From: Camarhynchus parvulus
Lineage: Eukaryota > Chordata > Aves > Passeriformes > Thraupidae
Length of the DNA: 64,000 bases
NCBI RefSeq assembly: GCF_901933205.1
Contig: NC_044572.1
Span: forward strand, 112,480,965 to 112,544,964
Direction of reading: 5' to 3'
Made by a program: the position numbers and the translations under genes. This document shows, in pieces, positions 1 to 12,558 of this stretch. The notes under the pieces were generated by a model, which saw only the letters and a list, made by a program, of their open reading frames with translations, did no database searches and was not told the origin of the DNA. Position 1 is the first letter of the stretch. Every line of letters begins with the position of its first letter.

Positions 1-1200
1 ATACTATCTATTTAATAGCAGGAAGAACAGTCACACTCTCCAGTTTTAGGTATCCAATTAAGGTTTCTTACTTACTACCTAATCTGCTTAGACTCTCATT
101 TTATCAGAAGGAGAGGGTCTGATACAGAAAGATGTAAATTAGAAATGAAATGCAGTGCTCTAAATTGTCCTTTGGAGCAGCCACTGCTTCTGCAAAGGGA
201 ATTTATGGAGAGCAGCTGAAGGACTTCAAGGTGCTTGGTGTGAACATTTCCACTCATGACAACAAGACACAATGGCTTGACTAAAACGGACTATGTATTT
301 TCCAACCATAAAAGGGGAGGCAATTTTAGATAAGCAGAAAAATCCAGAAAGGTCTAAGTAAGAGTACACCATGATTAATATTACTGTGCTTCTAAAATAT
401 AAAATGAAATTTCTGGAGACCTCAAGAGATAAAAATCTGTCCTTGAAAACTGTTATGTTTAAAGCTATTACATAAAATAGCAGAGAGAAAAGTAGAAATA
501 AACCCAAAATCTTACTGAAGCATATATTTTCACTGTCTTCTCTACAGCATTCTCAGATTAAGGATGTCAGAGGAAAACATTAGAGAGGAATATTTTATAC
601 TAGGACAACTAAAGAAGTTGAAAAAACAGTCAATCTTTTAGGCACATGAAACTTTCAAGAGAAATCCCATGTAAGCCTGGTATCTTTTTTGCTTTCTGGC
701 TGTATTGATTGATCTATTTATTAGCCTAGTTTTAACAGGGACGCTATTTTTCCCTACAGATTTGTATGACACTATTTCATTTTCTCTAGCTCTTTTCTAT
801 CTCCCCTTTCTGTTTCCTAATTCCTGTGCTCTGGTTAGTTAAGCTCATTCTTTCCAATACAGCGAACCAAAACATGTCCCTAATGCCCAGCCTGTGTTGT
901 GGGCTGGACATTAAGGCCCCTAGAATGTGCTGCAAGGAAAAAAGGAAATCTACTTATTTAGCAACTTCTGAAGCTTAATAGTTCTTCTATAGCCAGAGAT
1001 TTGTGTCTCAGGTTGAGACTAAAGTAGGTGTCTAAATCAGGGGAATCTCCATCTGCATCCAGGACCCTTGGAGGAGATAACTACCCTTAGATGACTGAAT
1101 TTTGTTGAGATGGCTCCTGCCCTTTATGTGCAGGCACTTACCCTTAGTGATGCTGGGGGTCTGTAGTGGTCATTTGTTTCTTTGTTCAGAGTAAAAAATG
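1..1200. other. Unique AT-rich non-coding DNA
   Basis: No gene, RNA or repeat recognised. Open frames are at most 93 codons and lack any domain or family resemblance. Confidence 0.6.
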
Positions 1201-2030
1201 TCACAGAACCATAGAATAGCTTGAATTGGAAGGGAGTTTAAAGATCATCCATTTCCAACCCCTCTGCCATGGGCAGGGACACCTTCCTCTAGATCAATTG
1301 CTCAGAGCTCTATCCAACTTGGCCTTGAACCCTTTAAGGGTTGGGGCGCCACAACTTCTCTGTGCAACCTGCTCCCACCTCCAACCCTGGTGCCTATCCA
1401 GCCTCACATTAAAAACAATCTCAGTAATATCCAACCTAAACCTACTCTCTTTCAGTGTGAAGCCATTCTCTCTTGTCCCATCACTGCATGCTCTTGTAAA
1501 TAGTCTCTCTCCATATTTCCTGTAAGATCCCCTCAGACACCAAAAGGCCACAATTAGGTCACCCTGAAGCCTTTCCCTCTTCAAGCTGAACAATCCCAAT
1601 TCTCTCAACCTTTCCTCATAGGACAGGTACTCCATTCCTCTGATCAACATGACATGCCTCCTCTGGATTGTTCCAACAGGTCCATGTCCTTGCTGTGCTG
1701 GGACCCCAGAGCAGGATGCAGCACTGCAGGTGGGGTCTCACCAGAGTGGGGCAGAGGGGCAGAACCCCCTCCCTGTCCCTGCTGCCCACGCTGCTTTGGA
1801 TGTGAGCACAGAACTGGCTCTTTTGGCTGTGAGCACACATTGCCAGGTCACCTCCAGTCTCTCCTCCTCCCGCACCCCCAAATCCTTCTCAGCAGGACAG
1901 TTCTGCATTCTTCATCCCCAGCCTGTGCTGGTCCTGGTGTTGCTCTGACCCAGGTGCAGCCACTCGCACTCAGTCTTGTTAAACCTCATGGGATGTCCAT
2001 GGGCCACTTCTTGAGCTTGTGAAACTAAAT
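1201..2030 (-). mobile_element. CR1-type LINE, 5'-truncated 3' portion
   Basis: Read on the minus strand, this is the 3' part of a CR1 non-LTR retrotransposon. It begins in the region after the reverse transcriptase core and runs through the C-terminal reading frame. Recognisable words are YEERLRELGLFSLKRERL, LFTRACSDGTREN, GFTLKESRFRLDI and FKAKLDRALSN (about 1650 down to 1294). It ends at the CR1 3' terminus (tcacagaaccatagaat on the + strand at 1201). The upstream half (1650-2030) continues in broken frames, so the copy is dead. CR1 copies are normally 5'-truncated like this. It is the longest mobile element in the window. Confidence 0.93.
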
Positions 2031-2160
2031 TCCTAGCTAAATCAAGCAGAACAAGGCAACCCAGCCTGAAGTTTGAAGTTTTATGGTAAGTGTTGAAAAA
2101 TCCTCAGTAAGAAAAGAAATTATTTTTCTTTAGATAAAATTGCTTATTTTGCAGAAGTTG

Positions 2161-2207
2161 GACTACTTGACAAAACTAGTCAAGTGACTACTTGACACTA
2201 GTCAAGT
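2161..2207. repeat. Tandemly duplicated near-palindrome
   Basis: Two adjacent units (25 bp at 2161-2185 and 22 bp at 2186-2207) each start with GACTACTTGACA and end with CTAGTCAAGT. They differ by three bases in the middle. Each unit is itself an inverted repeat (ACTTGAC facing GTCAAGT), so the pair can form alternative hairpins or a cruciform. Confidence 0.9.
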
Positions 2208-3723
2208 CTATTGTTTAGAGCATATTTGAATATAGCTTTATGATCATTGTTCATAGCAAAAGGACAAACTCACTGCTGTTAAAAAGCTGTCCTTTAGGGG
2301 CAGTCATATACCAACATTCTTTTTTAACAGCAATAATACAAGTAGCTGCATGTACTAGCATTGCTTTTTGAGAAAACAGCTGCATTGAATAGATGACAAT
2401 GGATCTTGCTCAAAACAGCATGGTGATTTCTAATTCTTATCTAAATTCTCCTCTTAATTAATCTCTGATTAAGTAATGAAATTATACATCCACACAGCAG
2501 GGCCCAGCCTTTATGCTTAATTTATAAAGGCCATGATATTTAAATTAAAACCATGAAAGTTTGGCAATTAGATCTTCTTTTAGAAGTTAATACCCTCTCT
2601 TCAGAGGTAATATTTGTGCATATTTTTAAACAGTAGCATTGTTTGTATAGGTATTTTAAGCAGAAGTTCAAATCCCAGGTTTTGAAAAAGCAACCAACTT
2701 CATGGATATACTACTAAAAATTATATTCCATTTAAAATTCATGGGGGAAAGTTTTTTATGACACTTCTTCCTTAGTTGTTCATCCTCTTTCCCTAAATGC
2801 ACTAATGATTTGGGTTCAGAGATGCTGAAGGATAACACTTTTGTAGGACAGACCTGCTGATCTGGAACATGTATTATTAATGCCAAACTTCAAAAAACAG
2901 AAACAGCTGATGGTGATCTTGTCATTCACAGCAGGTGAATCTAATACAAAATCTCCAGTCACTCTTGCATTCAAACTAATGTGTTGCTCTCAGATTCGAA
3001 AATGGAACATTTTTCCTCAAAAGACTTAAATTTCATTAATAACTTCTGATATATTCTAATAGTTACATTTATTTTTACTGAAAGGAACTACCACACTGCC
3101 CACTATTGCTATAATTGTTAACACAGAAAGAAGGCCTCAGGAGGTTAAAGATATAATTTTGAACTTGATTTGGCACCTTCTGAACCTTTTGGTTTTAAAA
3201 CTGAACTGCAGAACTTCACACTTCAGGTCAGGTCTCTTGCTGAAGCCTGATTGTCTGAAGTTTTATACCCTTTTGGAAACATAAGTTCATTTTCCTGTTA
3301 TTCTGTGGCTGAATTGCCACCTGAGTCAGGAAAGAAATTATTTCTAGGATGGAAATACAGCTGAAGTTGTTGATAATCAAGATGTTCAGCTGTTTTACCA
3401 TGGCTGGCAGCCAAGGACTAAAAGACCTCCACAGAAAAAAAAAAGGTTAACAAACTTACATAGCTAGAGAGAAGAAACCTTCCAAAGACGTTATAATATG
3501 CTAAGATTTTACTATTTCTACATAATATACTGCTCAGAATTTCGTTCCATTATATTGTAGGGCTTCTTTGGGGTGGAAGCCAGAACCAGTTTCATTTGGA
3601 GATACTAACAAAACCTTCTTTCAATCACCTGCTCTGAGTGACTCTCAGAAGGAATCTATTATATATGGAAACTAGAGAAGCTGTCTTCAAAAACCAAATT
3701 CAAGGCCTGAAGTAGCTTACAGA

Positions 3724-3787
3724 CATACATATATATATATGTATGTGTGTGTATATATAGATATATATACACACACACGCATATATG
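3724..3787. repeat. (TA)n/(TG)n/(CA)n compound microsatellite
   Basis: ATACATATATATATATGTAT, then GTGTGTGTATATATAG, then ATATATATACACACACACGC. The tract is roughly self-complementary end to end (AT core, TG on one side and CA on the other). Minus-strand frames through it are Tyr/Ile/His repeats without meaning. Confidence 0.93.
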
Positions 3788-5093
3788 TAAATTTGGGCTG
3801 GCCTATAAGTGTAACTATAAAATATATAATAGGAAAAAACATACCTAGCCTGGAGCAAATATTCTGATTTTGTGCAAGAGAGGAAATTTGGAGATTTCTT
3901 ATTACATTTGGAAAAACAAAACAAGTGTTACTCAAGTCCTTGTTTTTATTTGTATTGTATCTTATTGTTAAAATAAAATATGAAACTGCTTGATGAATCT
4001 GAACAGAAAGTCCTAAAAGTCCTTGTGAGATCAAAATGCTTCATTTGAAAAATACAGTACTGATATTAATGTAAAGTGCTTTAATATCCACAAAACTATA
4101 TATTCTGTCAGAAATGACAGAAAATTTCTAAACAGCTGTTGATATAAGTTGATGGCACATTTCATTTTTACTGAGCCACAAAAGATAACTCTTTAAATAG
4201 TGTCAGTCCCTCTTTATAGATAATTTAAATAAAGCAGATGGTGTGATAATTAAATACACAACAAATCCCAGAGGCCTGAAAGATTTCTGAACTCTGCTGC
4301 CTCCAAACAGAGGGCAACTTTATGCTGAAAGCAGTTAAGAAGTTTCAATTGTGTATATTATACTATAAATGAATCTTTCAGGGTTTCTTAAGCCCTCTTT
4401 TCAGACCATATAATACCTGCCTTTTATGAGTGTAAAAACTCATAAAAACTAGTGTAGGCACACTGTTGATTTGCTTCAGTTTGTCCCTATTGCAAATTTA
4501 AAAGTGCATTATATAATGAATTATCCAACTTGGTGCTTTTATACTTTGCATGATCGGAAGATATGGAGGAGTTAATTATTTCACTTTCATTAACAAAATC
4601 CCCTCATACCAGGCTTTAGAGCCACTGAGGTACAACCTACTCATCTTAGCAACTGTTCATGTAGTGTTTGAGAATGGTATCATCCATCTTGTGTTTTTAG
4701 TGAGGGCACCTCATTTACATAGCAAAACCCCACATATGTGAGTTTTAAGAAACTGTAAAATAAAGTTCTTCAGACTACAGAAATAAAATCCTGATAGAGA
4801 ATAGTGTGGCCAAACTCTCATTCTGAAGGTTCACAATTCCTATCTTGAAATTACTTCATGCAGAAAAACTAAGTCAGAACCAAAGCTTGTCCAGCTAAGC
4901 CATTGCCATAGTCATACCAGTGAACTCTCTGCAGAATTCATCGTCCTACACTGCCCAATCTGACTGAGTCCGGTTACCAGTCCCAGTGCTAAATAATATG
5001 TATATATATGTGTACCATGAGATCAGAACAAAATCAGCCACTTTGTTTAAAGCCATATAAGCCAACAGTTTAGTCTGGATCCTCTATTGAAAT

Positions 5094-5150
5094 ATCTGAA
5101 ATATCCACAAATATCTGAAATATCCACAAATACCTGAAATATCCACAAAT
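5094..5150. repeat. Tandem repeat, 19-bp unit, three copies
   Basis: ATCTGAAATATCCACAAAT is repeated at 5094-5112, 5113-5131 and 5132-5150. The third copy has ACCTG instead of ATCTG. A small minisatellite-like triplication. Confidence 0.95.
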
Positions 5151-6700
5151 ATTCTGCTTCCCTGGCCCTAATGCACCACTCTGGCACAAAGACACAGGCA
5201 AACCTCAATAATATCTCGCATCAACTAACAGCAACTTTCATTAAGTGCCAATGCATTAGTATTGTGGGAGCAGCAGAACTGGTTGCTGGTGCTCAAAATT
5301 CAGCACTCAGGTATCAAATTCTAACATCCACTTGATTACAGCTGCTCCTTGTAACAAAGTTAGTCAAATGAAAATCATACAATTTTGTGACCTTGATTGC
5401 ATCTTCTGTTTTGAGTATTTTGCATTGTTTTAACACTGATAATACCTAGAAAAAAAAACTGGCTGAAGAAATTCTATCTGGGATCACTGTTAAGAGAGGG
5501 AAATAGGGCAGTCCTGTAATATTTTTTTTTTACTAGAGTATATAGTGCTCTATTAAGATGTGCTTTTTTAATGTGCTTCTTAAGAAGGAAATGTTTTTCT
5601 CCATATATTTTAGCTCAAACTTCTATAAAATGTTTCTATTCAATTTCTTCAAATGAATAAAAATGTATTAGTGGAGTAAACCTTTATGTTTAATGGCAGG
5701 GGGTGGGAAAAGGAGAGGGTGGAAATCAATCTTTCCTGAAAACAAAATACAGCAATAAAGGATACCCATGCTCAAGCACTGTTGGCTGCTTTATGGTTTT
5801 TTTCTCGGTTCAAACAAAGCTGTATTCAAAACAAGGATAAACATATCAATGCTAATTTTATATAAGACTCTTCCTTGTATAGTAATTTTACCTATTCTAT
5901 TCATATAGCAAAGAGCAGGATTTCTTTGATCTCTTCCTGCCATCAATGTTTTGCCATTTAGGCTCCAACTTAATGCCTTTTGTTCTGGTATATTTGCTAA
6001 AAGTGATAGATCATTCTGTTTATAATCTACATAACTGTCTATATTTCTGCCAGATGTCAGCTACTGTTCTTTCCTGTTAAAGTTCTCAGGAATATATCCC
6101 AGTAAATAACTCAGTACCAAATGACAACAAAAAAAGTGATGGTATCTTGGGTTCCCATGTGAAAATCTCAGTATGAATGGAGAATATTTAAGCTTCACTC
6201 ATAATTATGTACTAAGAAAATAACGAAAACAAGGTGACTTCTGTGGAGTAGGATTTCTCTCAAGATGGTCATACATTGGGAAGATTAGTTCTGCTGTATT
6301 CAGGATCATGGGATATGGTCCACACATCTATTATTGCTTGTTGGAATGAGAGATGATACTCTCATTCCTTTCTGGGTTACTTGCTTACCTCCCTACTTGC
6401 TTAAACACCCCAGGAAAATGTGACTTACTGTTGCTTTTCTGCCAAGAGATGGCAGCTGCCACATTTTTCAGTCTTCTACACTCGGTACTACCTTATGGTA
6501 CCCAAATCTCTATTTTTGCCTTTAAAAACATAGAAAGGCAGATTACTTTTGTAGGGGTGAAACTAGGTTATGAATGGCAAAAAGATATCTGTAACTTCAC
6601 CAAAAGGAACTGAGGAATTTTTCCAAATTAAACTGTTCTCTGCTTATTTGATATTTGTTAGTTCTTATCACAGTATCAATCAGGTCTTTACAGGCTTTGT

Positions 6701-6765
6701 AAAAAAAACCCCAAACAAAACAAAAAATCAAACAAACAAAACCCCCAAAAATAAAACAAAAAAAA
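6701..6765. repeat. A/C-only low-complexity tract
   Basis: Sixty-odd bases are almost free of G and T on the + strand, mixing AAAAC, AAAC and CCCC runs. One of four such tracts in the window. Confidence 0.85.
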
Positions 6766-9700
6766 TTTAAATACTTTTCTATTACCTGTCTGCCCAACAG
6801 GTGGCCTGTTTGTGATGGAGAGTGAATCATGATATCTGCTCATAAACATGGGACCATCAAACACAGGTGTGTGCATGTGGGGACTGTTTTCAACATTTAC
6901 CTAAAATTAAGTCTGCTTGGATCATTAATCTCATGCAGAATATTGTGACCTATTTTTCCAAATGTTTTTGGTTATCTGTGATCTGCACCAGATGTCTAGG
7001 CAGATAAAATTCAAATTTTATGTTATTAAGTGAGCACAGAGGGTGTGTAATGTGTCTGATACTGAAATGATACCTAAAAACTTCATTTTCACTTCCTCAT
7101 GGAAAGTTTGTGAATGCTATTACTTATGTTGCTAGAGTTAGTATCCAATATATCAACATCCTTGCATTTTTCCGAATCACTGAACTTCACTTTGCTTAAA
7201 AACACAAAGCAATCTGGTGATGAAAGCTTTTAGGAACAGACTAGGGAGCCCCGGATTAGAAGTAGCCATCAGCCACAGAAGTTGGTGTTACACAGAATGG
7301 GATGGAGAAATGCCTGGAGAAATTTTGTGGCTTCAGAAAACTATCTGGTAAGTCTCCTGAAAACTCCTTAGAATTCCAAAACAAATTCTAATGGCAAACA
7401 ACATGCCCACTAAATATTTCACCTTACAGTTTCATACCCCTTATTAAGCCCACTCCAGCCTTCAAGCAGGAGGTAAAGGGATTTCATCTAATCCAGCTGT
7501 TCTGATATTTAAAATGGCATTTTTAGTTGAGATTTCTTCTGCTTCTGTAAATTAAATAAGGCATATTTTTCAAACCATGTCTATAACAGCACACAGGAGG
7601 GAGTAGGTAAATAGCTGTATCTGGTCTGAAAACACTTTTTGCAGAAGAAATTCAATAGCTATGATTCAAACCAAGAAAATCAACTTATATTTGACTGTTA
7701 GGAAGACAACAAACAGGAATAAGAAGATCAGGGAGAGTACATAGAACTTAATTATTGGACTAAAGATGTAACAAAATGAAGCCTCTTTCCATTTACATAA
7801 GTATTTTTAAAGGTATTTCTAAAGCATCCTCCAACAGCATGGTGCTGTTACTTTTTTCAAGGTCAGATCATTTGTCATCCCACTTGGTCATCTGAATTTC
7901 AGTTCACTGAAAAGTTCATTTTTAGTCAGATATTACAGCCAATGTACAGAGCTAGTGCTGATGGGTGTAATCTTATGAAAAAAAATCTTTTGGCTCTCTA
8001 CTTGGAAAGGAAAAGAAATGTGTTTGTTAGCCACAATACTGAGAAGAACTGCTTACTTGGCTAATTAGACATATATTGGGTTTGGACAGCATATGTCTCT
8101 GTCTCTTCCCTAGGACTGTGCTACCAGTACATGGAGAAAAGCACCTGTAGAGGGCAAGAAAAGCAGTCAAATTTAATTTATGGGAAGAAAAATTAGGCTG
8201 AACTTGATCATGCCTTTGAACATACCACTTACTGTAAACAAAATATTGTTCTTTTCATGATGTATTAGCATTAACTTTTTATAGCTGCTGCATACATAGG
8301 GAGTTGTATGCATAGCAAATGATAGCTGGCAAAGCTTTTTAAAGGCCTTGTTAGCTCTGACTTGCAGCATTTGTGGATATACCTTCAGTTCATTTATTTT
8401 GGCTCGCTCTTAAACTGTACTTTGATGTTCAAGTAAGTGTAAAAATTCATTTTGGGTGGAGCAACCCAATTTTGCCTCTGTTCCAAATTAATAAAAATCT
8501 CTAGATCATGCCAGAAACTGTCCTAGTTTTGCTCAAAACCTGATCTAAAATTGGGCCAGGTTTTGTCAGGCTCCACTAACTTTCCCATTATAGAAGTACC
8601 ACACAATAATGTTGCACAAGTTTGCTGTTAATGGCTGCTAAAAAGAATTACTTTTAGACAAGTGTCATGCCATGAACAAAATTCTTCTCTCTTACTTCCA
8701 TACAAAAATTATTAAGGTTATGGAATTACACTATTAAAAACCTTGTGGAATTTAGCTCTTTATTTTCACTTCTATAGGGAATTTAGCAAATAAATAGTAC
8801 TTCATAAGTTAAAGTTACCTCCCAGACTGCTTTTTCTGCCTCAGCAGTACTTACTCAAAGCAGAACAGGTCTCACTGACCTTGGCAGCACAGGTAGGTAA
8901 TATATTTTCACAAAGGTGAACTTTTTTTAACCTTTCTTCAGCAGGAATAAGCTTTGACTCTTCAAAGGTATTAAATGCTCCAGTGTTTAAGATATATTTT
9001 CAGTTTTCTTAAGTACTGATTTTTTTCTTTATTTTCCTGTTGAACTAGTCTCTTTTGCTGACAAGATTCTTGGTTATTCTTCCATAATTCAAGAGAGTGC
9101 AGTTGAACAATCCCAGTGACTAATTTGGAACGAGCTCCTGTGCACAGAGCTGGGCACGGATCCCAAAGCATGGGCACAAGTTTACCACTGTGAGTAATTG
9201 TAATTTTAGACAGGTTTTTGGAGCTGGTGCTGGTTTTGGTATCTTGCTCCCATTAAATGCAGTGGGCACTGGCTTGCACCCTTTATGTTTTGGATGGCCT
9301 CGTAAATTGTTTGGCTTCCATTTAAATATATAAGCATAAAATAGTAGCAACAAAATTGAAGTCTCTCTGTGCCTGAAGGTCATAAAACCACTGGGATGTG
9401 GCCATATATTTTTACATTAACTGACTTTAGGAGCTAGGGAATATTTGGACAGAATACTCTTTTGTTTCCTTGCTTTTTATTCTGAAAATGATGATTTTTA
9501 AAGTCAGAGGAACAGGAAAATCGTATAAAATGAATAGTGGAATCAATAAAGACAGTAACACTCTCCAGGCTACTTGATATTCCCTGAACAAGAAAATATG
9601 AAGAATAAGTGAGATCTAAGACAAATATTAAGTAGTCTCATTCATCATTGTGATTCCTGCCTCTGGTATGGATCTGTTCTCTCCTTCATGGCTGTCCTAC

Positions 9701-12523
9701 CAGACATCAGCTATTCTAAAATCATCTCTTTCAGCTTCATGATTTTTTTAGAGATAATGTTTCTAAACCAGCAGAAGTCAGATTGCCAGGTTTCCTGCAA
9801 CACCCTCCCCTCCCCAGTATAGGTGAACACCAGAGCGAGATCTTCAACATCATGAAGGGATGAAATGAATGATGAAATAGGAAATTAATGAGCACAATTA
9901 GGCAAGTGGCTCTCCTGCTACCCTCATTTTCAAAGGAAAAATATAAAATGTCTTTATTTCATCACAGCATGGAACAGGAAGAAAGTATAAATTCCCTCAT
10001 GTCATGGGATGGGAAAATTCCTTTGTCAGCCCAGCTTAGATGGACTCAGTAACTTTGAAAACTTTGGTGGTGCAACACAGAGCAACAGCCCTGGATCTCC
10101 CAGTGTGGGTGGCTCTTCACAAGCCAAATTTTGTCAGAGTTTTCCCTTTCTCCTTAAGTTGCTCCCTGACCTGTTTCCCATTGGGCAGTATATCAGGAAG
10201 CAGGTGATGTTGGTGATGTTTGGAAACATACCAGCGCAAACTAAACGCCTTGGATCCAGGTCTGGTATGGAGGACCGAAACCAGAATTAAAGCCATTTCC
10301 TTTGGTGTGCCCAGGGTCAAACTAAATTACTATAAACAAACCAGTCTGCATCCCAGAAGAAATGTTTATGTGAAATTGTACTTTTCCTGCTGCCTTCCCC
10401 TGCTTCCCTCTCCCCCTTACAAAGCTGCTAGAAGCAAAACACAAACACAAGGAACAAACGAGGATTTTTTTTCTCAGTAAATTTAAAGAGACAGCAGATG
10501 GGATTTTACACTTGTAGTTGTTCATCTTTGGAAAAGAGTGCAGCTGCTGCACAGCCTAAATACAAGAGGCTCTGCTGCTCCCTTTGCTGCTTGGTCCCCT
10601 GTCAGGCCTGATAGTGCTTCCTTCCTGACCTCTCGTGGCTTCCTGCCCTGAGCCTTATCGCAGCGAAAAACTTGACACTGTACTGGCTGTGCCACTTGGA
10701 ATGCATTTAAATTCAGCAAATGGAAATACCCTTACCTTCACATTTACAAACAACCATCATCTGCAGATCACTCGGTAATTTCCTACTGGTACCTTTTTTT
10801 TTTTTTTTGCTTTTAGAGATGTGTTGAAATGGAGAAAAGAAGAAGAAAAATAAACACAAAAATAAAAAGGGTAAAGGAAAATTCTCCTCTTTCTTTTAGG
10901 CTCACTTCTCTGCAATCTGAGAATCCATCTCTCAGAATGATGAAATCAACATTGCAATTACTTTAACAGCCGTGTGTCAGTTTAGATCACTTGAGGAATA
11001 TATCTCCTGGATCTAAACACTTCAAAGGGAGAATATTGCAGAAGTTCAGTATGCAAAAGAAATGAAGATGGCACATCAATAATCTAATGTAATTGCACTC
11101 CCAGTGCAAAAATGGAATCCTCTGCTAACAATGCTGTTTTACCCTGATAGGAACTGAAAGATGCAGTACCACGATCAATACTTCATAGGACTGTAGGGAT
11201 GTCAGAAAAATGATTCTACTGACTTTAGTTGGCCAGACCCAGCTGTGCAGACTCCAATAACTATTTTAAATTATAATACAGAATTTTCTAAAGAGAAATG
11301 TTGTCCTTCTCTGGCCAATTAACCTTCAAGCCATGAGGAACAAGTTAGCAACATCTAAATGTAGGAACAATGTATGGGTCACATACTTTTAATGACAAAA
11401 ATGTATTTCACAGAACTTCTCATGTATTTAGAGACCATTTTATTATCATATTTTAGGGTCAGAGGAGACTATTAACTATCACTAATCCATACTCTGGTAT
11501 TCACAAATCTTATCATCAACTTTCAATTTGATCTCCATCATAAAAACCTCAGAATAGCACCATGTCAGATACTCCTATGGCTAAATTTGGGAAGCATTCC
11601 AGTTATGTCAAATTCCATGAGTTTCCAGTCATCTCAACATTTTATGGTCTTCCTGATACATTAAAGCACTGTCTACTATCAAAAGTATATTCCTTTTGTA
11701 TCAATTTGTAGTCCAAATACTTCACAGTCCCTTTGAAATGTTCAGTAGTTTCTTTTTTTAAGCGCCTTTCTTCAAGGTCTATTTTCCAACTCCAAATTAT
11801 TCCCTTGTTTTTAAAAATTATGTCCAAACCTTTCACATATTTTTCTGAAGTGTTAACATCAGAACCAAACATAACATTTTAATAGTTATTTCCTTAATAC
11901 CATATACAAGAGGTGATGTTACCATTTTATTCTTAGTTAATACTCCCTGTTATTGTAGATTTCCATATTGCCTTGCAAGCCTATATTTCAAATAAGTAGG
12001 CTCAATTATAAAATCCCAAATGGGGAATTGATATTGAATACATTTTAGATCTTTAACATTACTTTGTTAATTTAATCTAGGATTTTCAATGTCAGAGGAC
12101 TAATATCTATGTTTATCACTATTAGGAAATAAGAGGATTGACTCCACTGAAGTCAAATGTGGCAGACTATAAACATGTTAAGCAATAATGAAAGAAAAAT
12201 TTGTTCAATAAAATTCCATATCAAATTATCTAAGATAATCTGTTTAAATTTTAGGGGCATATTAGAATATATCAGCATATTTTGAATTCAAAATTTAATT
12301 AGATTTAATTTTTTTTATTGTCTTGATGCCACTTAAGAAAACAAATCAGAAAACAACTAAAGGATAGGCATATGGGTGATTAAATAATTATTTTTAAAAT
12401 AGATTAATTCTTTAAATTAACTTTCCATTAAATAATTTGATTATTTGTAAAATAAGTCTTATCAAATATTTGATAATACTTTTCTTGAGGTATAATTTTA
12501 CTGGATAAAAATATCTATTTTTA

Positions 12524-12558
12524 TATTATATGTTTATAATTGTTGACAACATATAATA
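12524..12558. repeat. Perfect 11-bp AT-rich inverted repeat
   Basis: TATTATATGTT and AACATATAATA are separated by 13 nt, in the most AT-rich part of the window (about 12.2-12.6 kb), where such repeats arise easily by chance. Confidence 0.75.

Larger units (their letters stand above)
2208..10700. other. AT-rich intergenic desert, left part
   Basis: Apart from the microsatellite at 3724, the 19-bp triplication at 5094 and the A/C tract at 6701, I see only unique sequence. Short open frames (under about 95 codons) overlap on both strands and have no recognisable products. Confidence 0.6.

Noticed and set aside
1294..1650. 118-codon minus-strand protein as a separate gene
   Set aside because: It is the C-terminal end of the CR1 retrotransposon reading frame and is reported with that element.
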